In this document: positions 7,978 to 17,700 of the stretch, piece after piece | Layout of the letters: each line of letters starts with the position of its first letter | Numbering within the stretch: position 1 is the first letter of the stretch | Source: an uncultured bacterium | GTDB taxonomy: Bacteria > Verrucomicrobiota > Kiritimatiellia > RFP12 > UBA1067 | Length of the DNA: 59,574 nt | NCBI GenBank assembly: GCA_902801025.1 | Contig: CADCGZ010000046.1 | Coordinates: 1 to 59,574, forward strand | Direction of reading: 5' to 3' | Notes under the pieces: generated by a model | Seen by the model: only the letters and a program-made list of their open reading frames with translations | The model's database searches: none | Told to the model about the DNA's origin: nothing | Translations under genes and position numbers: made by a program

Positions 7978-8880
7978 TTAGACTTCCAGCTTGCGACCGG
8001 ACAAGTCCTCGTATGCCTTCAGGTAGATCTCGCGCGTGCGCGAGATGACGTCGTCGGGAAGGACCGGCCCCGGCGGCTGGTGGTTGAAGTTGATAGAATC
8101 GAGCCAGTCGCGCACGTACTGCTTGTCCAAGGACGGCGGGTTCTTGCCGACGGCGTAGCTCGATACGGGCCAGAAGCGCGACGAGTCGGGCGTAAGCACC
8201 TCGTCCGCAAGGATGAGCGAGCCGTCCGCGTCAAGGCCGAACTCGAATTTCGTGTCGGCGATGATGATGCCGCGCTCGCGCGCGTAGTCCGCCGCCTTCG
8301 AGTAGAGCGAGACTGTCGTGTCGCGGAGAAGAGTCGCCGTCTTTTCGCCGACGAGCTGGACGGTCTCGGCGAAGTTTATCGCCTCGTCGTGGTCGCCGAT
8401 CGCGGCCTTCGTCGTCGGGGTAAAGAGAACTTCGTCGAGCTTCGAGGCGTTCTCGTAGCCCTCGCGCAGTTTCATGCCGTTGACGGTTCCGGACTTCTGG
8501 TATTCCTTCCAGCCAGAACCCGTGAGATAGCCACGGGCGATGCACTCAACCTCGATCATCTTGACCTTCTTGACGAGCATGGAGCGGCCGCGAAGGTCTT
8601 CCTTGTAAGGCTGGAGCTCGGCGGGATACTCGTCGACGTTCGCCGTCACGAGGTGGTTCTTCATGCCGAAGAACTCCATCCAGAAGAGGGATAGCTGGTT
8701 GAGGACCTTGCCCTTGTCCGGCACTCCGCAGGGGAGAATTACGTCGAAAGCGCTGATGCGGTCTGTCACGACCATCAGAAGCTTGTCGCCGAGATCGAAG
8801 ACATCGCGGACCTTGCCGCTCTTCTGCGGCAGTCCCGGTATCGCGCACTCGAGAAGCGCGTGGTTCTTGTCGTATTTCAT
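7978..8880 (-). CDS. purC: Phosphoribosylaminoimidazole-succinocarboxamide synthase
   Basis: 300 residues, the longer class typical of yeast Ade1-like SAICAR synthases. Diagnostic stretches are GKVRDVFDLGDKLLMVVTDR, ISAFDVILP near the N-terminus, ECIARGYLTGSGW, and DTKFEFG with LADEVLTPDSSRFW in the ATP-grasp-like half. It joins CAIR and aspartate in purine synthesis. I prefer the ATG at 8880; the ATG at 8889 abuts the -10 box and could not be in the transcript. The message is predicted to be leaderless. Confidence 0.95.
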   Translation of the reverse strand: MKYDKNHALLECAIPGLPQKSGKVRDVFDLGDKLLMVVTDRISAFDVILPCGVPDKGKVLNQLSLFWMEFFGMKNHLVTANVDEYPAELQPYKEDLRGRSMLVKKVKMIEVECIARGYLTGSGWKEYQKSGTVNGMKLREGYENASKLDEVLFTPTTKAAIGDHDEAINFAETVQLVGEKTATLLRDTTVSLYSKAADYARERGIIIADTKFEFGLDADGSLILADEVLTPDSSRFWPVSSYAVGKNPPSLDKQYVRDWLDSINFNHQPPGPVLPDDVISRTREIYLKAYEDLSGRKLEV

Positions 8881-8889
8881 GGTGTGCAT

Positions 8890-8898
8890 ATTATAGCA
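8890..8898 (-). promoter_or_regulatory. Extended -10 promoter of purC
   Basis: TGCTATAAT on the minus strand, 9 bases before the ATG at 8880. No -35 match is present because that region is the stem of the upstream terminator. Confidence 0.7.
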
Positions 8899-8899
8899 A

Positions 8900-8925
8900 A
8901 ATCGCCGCGCTCCCGCGCGGCGATT
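8900..8925 (-). terminator. Intrinsic terminator after the fadL-like gene
   Basis: Perfect 11-base stem (AATCGCCGCGC) with a GGGA loop, followed on the minus strand by TTTT. The T tract runs directly into the purC extended -10 box. Confidence 0.85.
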
Positions 8926-8955
8926 CTCTATTCCACTCCACCGCCTCGCAGCAGA

Positions 8956-10191
8956 TTAGAAGCGGTAGGTGAGGGTGCAGCCGGCCGCGTGGGAGAGGCC
9001 GTGGCGGCACTCCATGCGGTAGGTGCGACCAAGAGCATCCCTCATGTGCATGCTCTTCGAGTCCATTATGACGATACCGTAGGTAACGTCTATCTGGAGG
9101 TTCTGAGTAATGCGCCACGAAACGCCGCCGCTCACGATCTGGCGGTCGCCGGGTGGAAGCATCGTCGACTGCTGCTCGTACGAACAGACGTTCGTGTCGT
9201 AGACATAGGAGACGACAGCCGTCCAGTCCTTCGCAAAGTCCCAAGACGGAGCGATGCCGACACGCCAGCTATCATGCCAGTTCAGCTTGATATTCTTGTT
9301 GCCCTGCGAGACGGGCAGCTTAAAGAGGAGAGAGTCAAGCGAAGACCAGTCGGTCCAGGAAACCATCGCGCCGAGATGCCAGTCGGAAGTGATGTCCCAG
9401 TTGACGCCCGCAGCGATGGACTGCGGAACGTCGAGGTTCGCGGAGGCACCGCCGCCAAGAACGTAGCCGGGCATGCGGAGGTTCGAGTGGCCCTTCACGC
9501 GCGTGTCGATCTTGGACTTGTAGACCGCGCCGACGGAAAGGTTGTCGAGGATTTTGTAGCGCGTACCGATCTGCCAACCGCACGAGGAAAGGCCGTTGTT
9601 GCCGTGCAGGTGGTTGCGGATGTATCCATACTGCGGATTGGCGTCTGCAAGGTACGACATCGGATAGGAATACTGTTCGAAGTCGAAGTAGAGAAGACGA
9701 GCGCCAGCACCAATCGACCAATCGTCGGTGATGCGGTAGGAGACGTTCGGGTTGATGACAAAGCCCTCAATCGTCGTCTGCTTCGAACTCCATGTCATAA
9801 GGTTGTTATGAGAGTAGCGCGTGCCGAGGCCATATTCTGGTGTAATGCCGAGACCGAAGGTGAAGCCCCAGAGCGCAGGAGCGACGACCTGGAAGTGAGG
9901 AAGTACGAAAAAGCCGGGATCCATCGGCGAGCACGAGTATTTCCTGCCGCCACGGGAAATACCAATACGCCCGCGCGGATGCTCCGTGACAAATCCAACC
10001 TGAACTGTAATATTTGTAATGTCGTCGAGAGTCGCCGGGTTGATCGAGTTCGCAGAGCCGTCAAGGCCCTTGCCGAGCAATGCCCCGCCGTAGGATGTGC
10101 CGATGTCCGTAGGCTCATAGAGAGCAAAACCAGACGCAAACGCAGCCGATACTGCGAGAACCGCCGTAGTCAGTGCCAGAAGCTTTTTCAT
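8956..10191 (-). CDS. FadL/TodX-family outer-membrane transport protein
   Basis: 411 residues. A signal peptide (cleavage after AFA) is followed by the family's N-terminal hatch region with YGGALLGKGLDGSANSINPATL, then alternating beta-strand sequence and a C-terminal Phe typical of outer-membrane barrels. FadL-type channels pass fatty acids or other hydrophobic molecules laterally across the outer membrane; the ligand here is unknown. A strong AAGGAG ribosome-binding site precedes the ATG. The promoter and a TetR-type operator lie just upstream, and the adjacent tetR gene makes control by that regulator likely. Confidence 0.88.
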   Translation of the reverse strand: MKKLLALTTAVLAVSAAFASGFALYEPTDIGTSYGGALLGKGLDGSANSINPATLDDITNITVQVGFVTEHPRGRIGISRGGRKYSCSPMDPGFFVLPHFQVVAPALWGFTFGLGITPEYGLGTRYSHNNLMTWSSKQTTIEGFVINPNVSYRITDDWSIGAGARLLYFDFEQYSYPMSYLADANPQYGYIRNHLHGNNGLSSCGWQIGTRYKILDNLSVGAVYKSKIDTRVKGHSNLRMPGYVLGGGASANLDVPQSIAAGVNWDITSDWHLGAMVSWTDWSSLDSLLFKLPVSQGNKNIKLNWHDSWRVGIAPSWDFAKDWTAVVSYVYDTNVCSYEQQSTMLPPGDRQIVSGGVSWRITQNLQIDVTYGIVIMDSKSMHMRDALGRTYRMECRHGLSHAAGCTLTYRF

Positions 10192-10236
10192 TATATGTTT
10201 ACTCCTTGTTGATAATGTGTTTATTACCTGTTTTGG

Positions 10237-10251
10237 TGTAACAGTGTGACA
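10237..10251. promoter_or_regulatory. Candidate TetR operator
   Basis: TGTAACA-G-TGTGACA, a near-perfect inverted repeat whose edge touches the -10 box of the fadL-like promoter; a bound dimer would block that promoter. Confidence 0.5.
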
Positions 10252-10279
10252 TTATATGCTTTTCTGTCGCAAACGTCAA
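10251..10279 (-). promoter_or_regulatory. Sigma-70-type promoter of the fadL-like gene
   Basis: Minus-strand TTGACG (10274-10279) and TATAAT (10251-10256) with an ideal 17-base spacer; leader of about 55 bases. Confidence 0.8.
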
Positions 10280-10333
10280 TGGGGTAAATTAAGATTCTTA
10301 CAATGCTAAGGGTTTTAGTCAGATTATCAGTAT

Positions 10334-10927
10334 TTATACGGAGATTGAGCGGATCATGTCGGAGACGCGCACCTTAACGTTCGCGGAATTCGACTCGGTG
10401 CCGAGCACAATCCTGAGAACGCAGGACTCGAGGATCGCGTAAAGCCCCTCGGCCGTGCGCTCGGGATCCACTTCGGGAAGGAACTCGCCCTTCATCACGC
10501 CCTCTGTGACAAGTTTCGCGAACACGGCCTTGATACCGCCGGTAAAGCGCGTAATGCGCGAACTCATATCTTCGCCAGCGCGAACCATCGACAGCACGAA
10601 GTCGAAGATCGCCGACATGAATTCCTTTTTTTCGAAGAGGACGTCAGCCACATGGAAGCAGACCATCGCGAGACGATCCGCCGCCTTGCCACGCTTAGCG
10701 ATTTCCGCTTTGCAGTCCTTCATGATCTGCCGCGTCGCCGCGAGGATTGCCGCGTCGAGGACTTCGCGCTTAGAGCGGAAGTAGCGGTAGAGAACCGTGC
10801 GGGCGACGCCAGCCGACGACGCTATCATAATGAGCGTCACGTTGTCGTAGCCGACCTGAGAGAACAGCTTCATCGCCCGTGAGGCAATCTCAAGCCGACG
10901 CGATTCGTGGTCTATTCTTGCGGACAT
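10334..10927 (-). CDS. TetR-family transcriptional repressor
   Basis: 197 residues. The N-terminal helix-turn-helix is clear (AMKLFSQVGYDNVTLIMIA, then AGVARTVLYRYFRSKREVL). The C-terminal ligand domain is all-helical and not diagnostic. The start at 10927 overlaps the end of the radical SAM gene by 38 bases; a downstream Met would remove part of helix 1, so the overlapping start is kept. The neighbouring fadL-like gene with an inverted repeat at its promoter is the obvious target, suggesting a response to a fatty acid or hydrophobic compound. Confidence 0.88.
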   Translation of the reverse strand: MSARIDHESRRLEIASRAMKLFSQVGYDNVTLIMIASSAGVARTVLYRYFRSKREVLDAAILAATRQIMKDCKAEIAKRGKAADRLAMVCFHVADVLFEKKEFMSAIFDFVLSMVRAGEDMSSRITRFTGGIKAVFAKLVTEGVMKGEFLPEVDPERTAEGLYAILESCVLRIVLGTESNSANVKVRVSDMIRSISV

Positions 10928-12422
10928 ACTCTAGTTCGTTTTTCGCAAAATTGGACTTCAGCGGTTTTACAATTATACCAAATTTCTCCGGCTCGCGGGC
11001 GATCGGCGAGTGGACGGTGAGCGCAAAGCGGTGCCAGAAGCACGACTGTATGAGCCCCTTCTTCGCAAGCGACTTGACATACCGCTCGGCGCCCTTCTGC
11101 TCCACCTTTGTCTCCGTCGGGAAGTCGTACATAAGATAGGCGTGGACGAATATCTTCGCCGCCCTGAAGCCCCTTAGCACCTTCTCCGCCGATGCACACG
11201 TGATGCCCTTGTTCATCAGTTTGAGAAGACGGTCGTTCGCGCACTCGAGCCCGCCAGTCACCGCGATGCATCCCGCCCGCGCCATCTTCTTCGCGAGCGC
11301 AGGCGTAAAGGCGTTGTCGAAGCGGATGTTGCCCCACCACTCGACTTCGAGCTTTCTCCGCAAGATCTCGTCGCAAACCGCCGAGACGAGAGCAGGCGGC
11401 ATCGCCTCGTCAACGAAGTGGACGCCTGATAGAAAGTTGAAAGGTTGAAAAGTTGAAAGGTTGAAAGGTTGAGGAGATGAAAGGTTGGGTGGGTGATTGC
11501 CAAAGAACTCCTCTATCGCGTCGACGATCTCGGAGGCCTTGGGCATCTGGAAACACCCGATGTAGGGAAGCTTCACGTCGCAGAACGCGCACTTCCGCCA
11601 GTAGCAGCCGCGCGCCATCACAAGCTTCACCCACTTGCCGCAGTTCCACAGGTTCGTAACGAAGTTGTCGGTCTCGGCGATGTCGAAATACTCGCTCCAG
11701 TCGATGCCGGTGTAGTCTGGCTTCACGAACAGCGGCACATCTGCCGCGCTCGCCTTGCGGTCGCCGAGCAGCTTCGCAAACGGCGCATATCCCTCGTCGA
11801 GCTGGAATTCGTCGAAGTACTTGTAAGGCCGCCTGTCCGTCATCTCGCGAAGTTCCGTCGAGACATAGCCGCCGCCAAGCACGAGCCGAACGCCAGGATA
11901 GCGACGCTTGATGTAGCGCGCGATCTTGAACGCCGCGACAAGAGTCCCCGGGAACGGACAGGTTATGCCGACGATCGCTGGTTTCGTCTCTTCCATCGCC
12001 GCCTTGAGGTGGCGTTCGAGGGGCTTGTCGATCACTCCGCGACGGCGTATCCTGCGCTCGAGTTCGCCAAAGTCGGTGACGGCGCGGCACAGGTGCTCGG
12101 CGTAGCGCGAGAAGCCAAAGTCGGGATCGACGTTGTCGCGTATCCAGATGGCAAGTTCGTCAATCACATCGCTCGCTTCGCGCTTCGCCTCGACTGGCGC
12201 GAGGCCGCCGAGGAACTCGAGAAGTTCACCCGTTGTCTCGTCGCCGTATTCGAGGAGAACGTCACGCACGACCTTTATCGAGAGGTCGCGCTGGGCGACG
12301 TCAAACCCGCGCGACTTCAGGAACCCCGCCAGGTGCATCGTAGCCGGATAGGGCGTATTCGGCTGCAGCAGCGGCGGGGTCAGAAGGAGAAGTTTACATC
12401 GCTTTCGCGAGGGCATTGCCAA
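10890..12422 (-). CDS. B12-binding-domain radical SAM protein
   Basis: 510 residues. The N-terminal ~240 residues look like the cobalamin-binding Rossmann region of this class ([17 protein letters not shown] start, then [14 protein letters not shown] and [13 protein letters not shown]). [12 protein letters not shown] gives the CxxxCxxC cluster ligands, followed by FVDEAMPP and GGLECAND in the SAM barrel. The reaction is unknown. Residues ~309-330 are encoded by an inserted 8-base repeat array and interrupt the segment between EEFFG and GVHFVDE. It overlaps the icd stop by 29 bases. Confidence 0.85.
   Translation of the reverse strand: MAMPSRKRCKLLLLTPPLLQPNTPYPATMHLAGFLKSRGFDVAQRDLSIKVVRDVLLEYGDETTGELLEFLGGLAPVEAKREASDVIDELAIWIRDNVDPDFGFSRYAEHLCRAVTDFGELERRIRRRGVIDKPLERHLKAAMEETKPAIVGITCPFPGTLVAAFKIARYIKRRYPGVRLVLGGGYVSTELREMTDRRPYKYFDEFQLDEGYAPFAKLLGDRKASAADVPLFVKPDYTGIDWSEYFDIAETDNFVTNLWNCGKWVKLVMARGCYWRKCAFCDVKLPYIGCFQMPKASEIVDAIEEFFGNHPPNLSSPQPFNLSTFQPFNFLSGVHFVDEAMPPALVSAVCDEILRRKLEVEWWGNIRFDNAFTPALAKKMARAGCIAVTGGLECANDRLLKLMNKGITCASAEKVLRGFRAAKIFVHAYLMYDFPTETKVEQKGAERYVKSLAKKGLIQSCFWHRFALTVHSPIAREPEKFGIIVKPLKSNFAKNELEYVRKNRPRIASA
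11435..11498 (-). repeat. In-frame octamer array inside the radical SAM gene
   Basis: Eight 8-base units (AGTTGAAA/GGTTGAAA grading into GGTTGGGT and GGGTGATT). Because 3 x 8 is 24 bases, the minus strand encodes an octapeptide period, PFNLSTFQ, and the frame is kept. Confidence 0.95.
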
Positions 12423-13617
12423 ACTCGGAGCACTTGATTTCGGTAGCGCCCTCCATCTGGCGGGCGAAGTCGTAAGTCACGGTCTTCGCGGCGATCACCT
12501 TGTCCATCGCAGCGATGATCTTGTCAGCAGCCTCGGTCCAGCCCATGTACCTTAGCATCATCTCGCCGGAGAGGATGAGCGAGCCGGGGTTGACCTTGTC
12601 GAGACCTGCGTACTTGGGCGCAGTGCCGTGTGTCGCCTCGAACACTGCGACACCGGTCTGATAGTTGATGTTCGCGCCGGGCGCGATGCCGATACCGCCG
12701 ACCGTCGCGGCGAGGGCGTCGGAGACGTAGTCGCCGTTCAGGTTCAACGTCGCAATCACGTCGTACTCGGCGGGGCGCGTCAGGATCTGCTGGAGGAACG
12801 CGTCGCAGATGCAGTCCTTCACCGTGATCATGCGGCCGGTCTTAGGATTCTTGAACTCGCACCACGGCCCCTTGTCGATCAAGGTAGCGCCATACTCGCG
12901 CTGAGCGAGCTTGTAGCCCCAGTCGCGGAAAGCGCCCTCGGTGAACTTCTGGATATTGCCCTTGTGGACGAGCGTGACCGACTTGCGGTCATTCGCGATC
13001 GCATAGTCGAGCGCCGCCTTCACGAGGCGCTCGGTGCCCTCGAGCGAGACCGGCTTGATGCCGATCGACGCCGTCTTCGGGAAGCGGATCTTCTGGACGC
13101 CCATCTCGCCGAGGAGAAACGCCTTGACCTTCTCGACTTCGGGCGTGCCGTTCATCCACTCGATGCCGGCGTAGATGTCCTCGGTGTTCTCGCGGAAGAT
13201 CACCATGTCGGTAAGCTCGGGGCGCTTCACGGGGGATGGAACCCCCTTGAACCAGCGGACAGGCCTAAGGCACACATAGAGGTCAAGTTCCTGGCGCATC
13301 GCGACGTTGATCGACCTGATTCCGCCGCCAACTGGAGTCGTGAGCGGGCCCTTGATGGAGACGAGGTTCTCGCGGCATGCGTCAAGCGTCGCCTGCGGAA
13401 GCCACTCGCCAGTCTGCTTAAACGCCTTCTCACCGGCGAGAATCTCTTTCCACTCGATCTTGCGCTTGCCACCGTATGCCTTTTCGACCGCGGCGTTCCA
13501 CACAGTCATCGCGGCGCGCGTAATGTCAGGGCCTGTGCCGTCGCCCTCGATGTAGGGAATAACAGGGTTCTCGGGGACGCAAAGCTTCCCGTCCTTCATT
13601 GTGATCTTTTCGCTCAT
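12394..13617 (-). CDS. icd: NADP-dependent isocitrate dehydrogenase
   Basis: 407 residues. Substrate and metal motifs are present: [14 protein letters not shown] at the N-terminus, [31 protein letters not shown], and [22 protein letters not shown] with a downstream TYDFARQM supplies the Lys-Tyr and Tyr/Arg pattern that selects NADP over NAD in the E. coli enzyme. It converts isocitrate to 2-oxoglutarate in the cytoplasm. The downstream radical SAM gene begins inside its last codons. Confidence 0.96.
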   Translation of the reverse strand: MSEKITMKDGKLCVPENPVIPYIEGDGTGPDITRAAMTVWNAAVEKAYGGKRKIEWKEILAGEKAFKQTGEWLPQATLDACRENLVSIKGPLTTPVGGGIRSINVAMRQELDLYVCLRPVRWFKGVPSPVKRPELTDMVIFRENTEDIYAGIEWMNGTPEVEKVKAFLLGEMGVQKIRFPKTASIGIKPVSLEGTERLVKAALDYAIANDRKSVTLVHKGNIQKFTEGAFRDWGYKLAQREYGATLIDKGPWCEFKNPKTGRMITVKDCICDAFLQQILTRPAEYDVIATLNLNGDYVSDALAATVGGIGIAPGANINYQTGVAVFEATHGTAPKYAGLDKVNPGSLILSGEMMLRYMGWTEAADKIIAAMDKVIAAKTVTYDFARQMEGATEIKCSEFGNALAKAM

Positions 13618-13660
13618 GATAGTCAGATGGTTGATTTATCAGATGTTCAAGTTGATTTTT

Positions 13661-13690
13661 AACGCAGAGCCGCAGAGAACGCGGAGTCGC
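13661..13690. repeat. CGCAGAG-type micro-repeat
   Basis: Degenerate tandem copies of CGCAGAG/CGCGGAG at the icd-lptA-like junction, ending at the stop codon of the latter. A related tract lies at 58640-58678. Confidence 0.6.
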
Positions 13691-14691
13691 TACTTGCCGA
13701 GGGCCTTTTTGAGTGTGCTGGCGCCGCCCGATGGCGCTGCACCAGTGAGGTCCGCCTCGTCGACCTCCACCTGTTCGGAGTCGATCCAGAAGCGGATGCG
13801 CTTGCCGCGCACGATCTGCGGCTGCGCTTTCGACTCGTCACGCACCTCGGCCGTGATGCCGTCGCCCGAATAGAGGACGACAAGGCCGTTCTTCTTCGAA
13901 TAAGTCGCCTTCGCGCCATACGCGCGATGTGCGTCGTTCGTCATCGCGACGTGCCCGATCGCCACAATACGGCGGACATCGCCCGCTGCGCGGCGCATAT
14001 CGCCCGTGCCTTTTGCGGCTTTATGAACGTCGTTTGTTCCCTTTGCAACGCGATGAACGTCGTTAGTGCCTTTTGAACGGCGCACAGCGTTTGTCGAGTT
14101 GGAGTCCTTGTCGATGTCGAAAAAGAGGAACACGCGGTCGGCATGCATCTGATACTGCTCGTCGTCGACGTGAACATGGCCCTCGAAGCTCGCAATACCC
14201 TCCTTGCGGTTGTAGACGGTAGTGTCAGAGGTGATCTTTGCAGGGCGACCAGTCAGCTTCTTTTCCTTGGTTTTCTTTGGGAGAGGTTCCTCGACTTGCG
14301 ACTCGGCATTGGTGACCGAGGTGTCTGCCGGCACTGTGGGCGTCTCAGTCTCCACGGCGGCTTGCGACACAGGTGGCTCGACTTGTGGCTCGGTAGCTAC
14401 GGCCTGCGATTGCTCAACTTGCGGCGCAACGGGCTCGGCTGGCTGCTCCGCGGCTTGCGGCGGCTCCGCTTCTGGCGCGGGGGTTACGGCCTGCGGTTGC
14501 TCAACTTGCGGCGCAACGGGCTCGGCTGGCTGCTCGGCAGGCGTATCCAGCGAAAGTTCGCCGAGCAGCGACACAACCTCGTCAACTGATTGCTTGGCTT
14601 GCGGCTTGTAGCCCTTTTCCAATACGCACGGCTCGGCCAGGGCAACAAGGCCAGCAGCAACGGCAAGCAACGCTGTAAATGGCTTTTTCAT
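13690..14691 (-). CDS. LptA/OstA-like exported protein with low-complexity linker
   Basis: 333 residues. A signal peptide (MKKPFTALLAVAAGLVALA) is followed by a Pro/Glu/Gln/Ala-rich linker (~50-145) containing two near-identical copies of AEQPAEPVAPQVEQ. From ~155 an OstA-like beta domain begins (KITSDTTVYNRKEGIASFEG, HVDDEQYQMHADRVFLFFD, ATYSKKNGLVVLYSGDG). A 10-residue repeat (KGTNDVHRVA-type, about four copies) is inserted in the middle of that domain. LptA bridges the periplasm for lipopolysaccharide transport; this protein is a candidate for that or a related LptC role. No other lpt genes are near. The transcript should be leaderless. Confidence 0.7.
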   Translation of the reverse strand: MKKPFTALLAVAAGLVALAEPCVLEKGYKPQAKQSVDEVVSLLGELSLDTPAEQPAEPVAPQVEQPQAVTPAPEAEPPQAAEQPAEPVAPQVEQSQAVATEPQVEPPVSQAAVETETPTVPADTSVTNAESQVEEPLPKKTKEKKLTGRPAKITSDTTVYNRKEGIASFEGHVHVDDEQYQMHADRVFLFFDIDKDSNSTNAVRRSKGTNDVHRVAKGTNDVHKAAKGTGDMRRAAGDVRRIVAIGHVAMTNDAHRAYGAKATYSKKNGLVVLYSGDGITAEVRDESKAQPQIVRGKRIRFWIDSEQVEVDEADLTGAAPSGGASTLKKALGK

Positions 14692-14699
14692 TGCGTCAA

Positions 14700-14708
14700 A
14701 TTATACCA
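14700..14708 (-). promoter_or_regulatory. Extended -10 promoter of the LptA-like gene
   Basis: TGGTATAAT on the minus strand, 8 bases before the ATG. Confidence 0.75.
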
Positions 14709-14733
14709 TAATTCGCCGCAATCGTGGCACCGT

Positions 14734-17700
14734 TTACTCAATCGTGATGTCCATCGAGCCGACCTTCTTAATCGTGGCCGTGCCGTAGCCTTTGCCATTC
14801 AGCACCATGCCCGTAACGTTCACTGTAGTCGACTTGAGCTTGCCGCTCTGCTCGGCATAAACCTTGAACGAACCACTGAAGGAACCGTCCTTTGACTTGA
14901 AGGTGAGCTTCAAACCGGACGGGTTCTCTCCCGCCTTCGAGTCGTCGAGGACGCCTTTCTTCATCGAGAGCTTGCCGGCCTTCGGGAACGTCCAGCGCCC
15001 CTTGTTCTGGCCAACGGACATTTGGTCTGGTAGGTAATCCGTCAGCACCTTGCCCGAAATCTGAGACCAAAGCGCGTCATCCCTATCCACATAGAACTTC
15101 GTACCCGATGCAAGATTCCCGGGCCTACCGACAATTGCCCCGTCAAGTCCGGTTACAAGGACGTCGCCGCCGTCGTATGGCAACCAGAAGATTACAGACA
15201 GACTGACCTTCTTGGTCACGACGATCGGAATGCAGCACCACTCCTCGCCAACGAGAAGGACTCCGTTCGCAGTACCCTTCGTCCCGTCGGAGAGGAGGAC
15301 TGTCGACTTGGTCTTGCCCTTCTTGGCTACCGCCACGCTGATCGAGCCGTCGCTCCACACGGCGTTGACCGCCCCGATCCACTTATCGACCAGCGCGTTC
15401 GCCATGGACTGTTCGGCCTTGTTCTTCGACGAGAAGAAGTTGCGCGAGCCCTTGATCGCATAGGCGCCGTAGGAGCCTGCCAGCGCACTCTCGCCGAGTA
15501 CGACCGTGCACGCCTCGCCGCCAGTGAGGGCAATCTCGGTCGGGCCGTCGGCGGAGATCGCCGCCTTGCCCTTCTCGGCGCCCTTGAGCGAAACCTTCTT
15601 CCCGACGGCCGGCACGACCGTCGCCTTGACGGCGGCGAGTCCGGTCTTCTTGTTTGGCTTGCCGACCTTCACCTGGATCGTACCCTTCAGCGCTCCCGCC
15701 GCGTCGACGAGATAGCCGTTGTACTCGGCAGCAGCAGCCGTAGGCGCAACGGAAGCCGGCGGCTCCTCATAGAGATATGGCTCCGCGCCCCAGTGCGCGT
15801 AGAGCGCGAGGTCGGAAGTGATCGCCTGCGAGCCGATGACCTGCTCGCCGCCGCTCTTGGCCGTGAACCAGCCGACGAACGAATAGTGTTCGCGGACGGC
15901 GACGGGCATCTCGCCGATGGACTGTCCGTTCGTGACGTTCACCGTCGCAGCGCCGTCGAGCGTGCCGCCGTTCGCGTCGAACGTCACGGTCCACACGGGC
16001 TCGGGATCAGCGTCCTTCACCCAGTTCGCGTAGAGGCGGTCGCCGGACTGGACGATGGTCTCGGGCGTCACGCGGCGGCCTGTGCCGTTCGCCCCTGTCC
16101 ACCAGCCGTCGAACGTGTAGCCGGGTTTCGCCTTCGGCGTCGGCAGCTCGCCGTAGGGCTCGCCCACGACGAAGGTCATGTTCGTCGTCACGCCGTCGAT
16201 CGTAACGGGAATGCTCTCCGTCTCGTAGACCGTGTTCCACCACGCGGGATCCGTCACGATCGGCAGATTGTAGTCGAACACGATGGACGCGGAGTTGTCG
16301 ATCACCGCGTTGCCCGGCGCGTTCTCGAGCACCCTCACGCGGTAGGTGATGTAGCCCTCGCCCTCCGGCGGCGCGACGTTCGGCTGCAAGATGCCGACAT
16401 CGGGGTCGTCCGGCCACTGCTCGCCGTCGGTCTTCGCCGGGTCGACGACGCGCATGTACCAGCTGATGACGCCGGCCGTCGAGTCGTAGTCCACCGTCGT
16501 GCGCGTCTTGTAGAGCCCGTTCTCCTGCCACATCTCGCTCACGCCCGAGACGGCCCCGACGAGGCCGTAGTCAATCTGACCCGCGACGGAAACCTCGCCC
16601 ATCTCGAAGGTGCTCCAGTCGAGGTGTTCGCTGAGCGGGTTGTCGACGAACACCTCCTGCGCCGCGACGCCCGCCTCGGCCTTGTTCTCGAAGTAGACGG
16701 TGTAGGTCATCCACTCGCCCGGCTTCACGTAGCGCTCCGGACCATTGCCCTCGGGCCCGACCATCTCGTTCGGGTCGACGGACTTCTGGGTCGACACGTG
16801 CTCGCCGAACCACTCGTCCTTGAAGATCTTCGTCTGCTCCTCCCTCTCGTCTTCCTCGGGCTTCTTGATCTTGATCTTCTTCTGGTACGGCCAGAGGCTC
16901 GGCGCAAGGCCGCCCTGAACGTTCAGCGAAACGGTGTATTCGCCCTCGTCCTGGTCGCCGGGGAACTCGATGATGCGGTGCTTCTTGTATTCGCCGCTGT
17001 CGATCTGCGCCTGGCTGTAGTCGAACGTCTGGCCCTGGCCGTAGTCCCAGTGGACGCTCCTGATCGGAATCGGGAACGTGCGGCCGCGTGCATCCGCGTA
17101 GGTGCCCCGCTCGGACCGGTCGGTGACGGTGATCCGCGCCGGCCATTCCTTCGCGTGCGGCTGGCGGTAGATGAACTTCGGCTTCGCGGAGATCCACTCC
17201 TGGCTCCAGAGCGTAAGACCCTCGATCGTCCAGTCCATGCCGACCTTCCAGTTCTTGTTGAGCCAGGTGAGGTCGATGAAGTTCATGGAGACGTTGGTGT
17301 CGTAGCCGATGCTGACTCCCGCCTTCGACGGGCTGTTCTTCGGGCACTCGACCGACGCCTTGGCGTTGAACGTCACGTCCGCCTTGGCGGTGACGACCTC
17401 GAACGCCTTCACCTTCACTCCGAGGCCCGCGCTGACGGAGGCCTCCAGCTTGATGTTGGCGTCGATTCCCTCCTGCGCATCGAACGAAATGTCGACGTCG
17501 CCGGTGAACGGCTTCGACTTATGCCACACGATGTCCTTTTCGTCCTCCTTCACGAAGCCGATGTCGAGATAGCCCTTGATCTCGGCGGAGGCGGTCACCG
17601 AGCCCTCGATCGAGCCGGACGCCGCATAGCCGATCTTGAAGTACGGATACGCCTTCGCGGCGGAGGGAATCGTCTTGTAAGCAGTCGGCACGAGGTCGTA

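Noticed and set aside
8860..10212. Plus-strand frame of 450 codons
   Set aside because: Antisense to the fadL-like gene, which has a signal peptide, promoter, ribosome-binding site and terminator.
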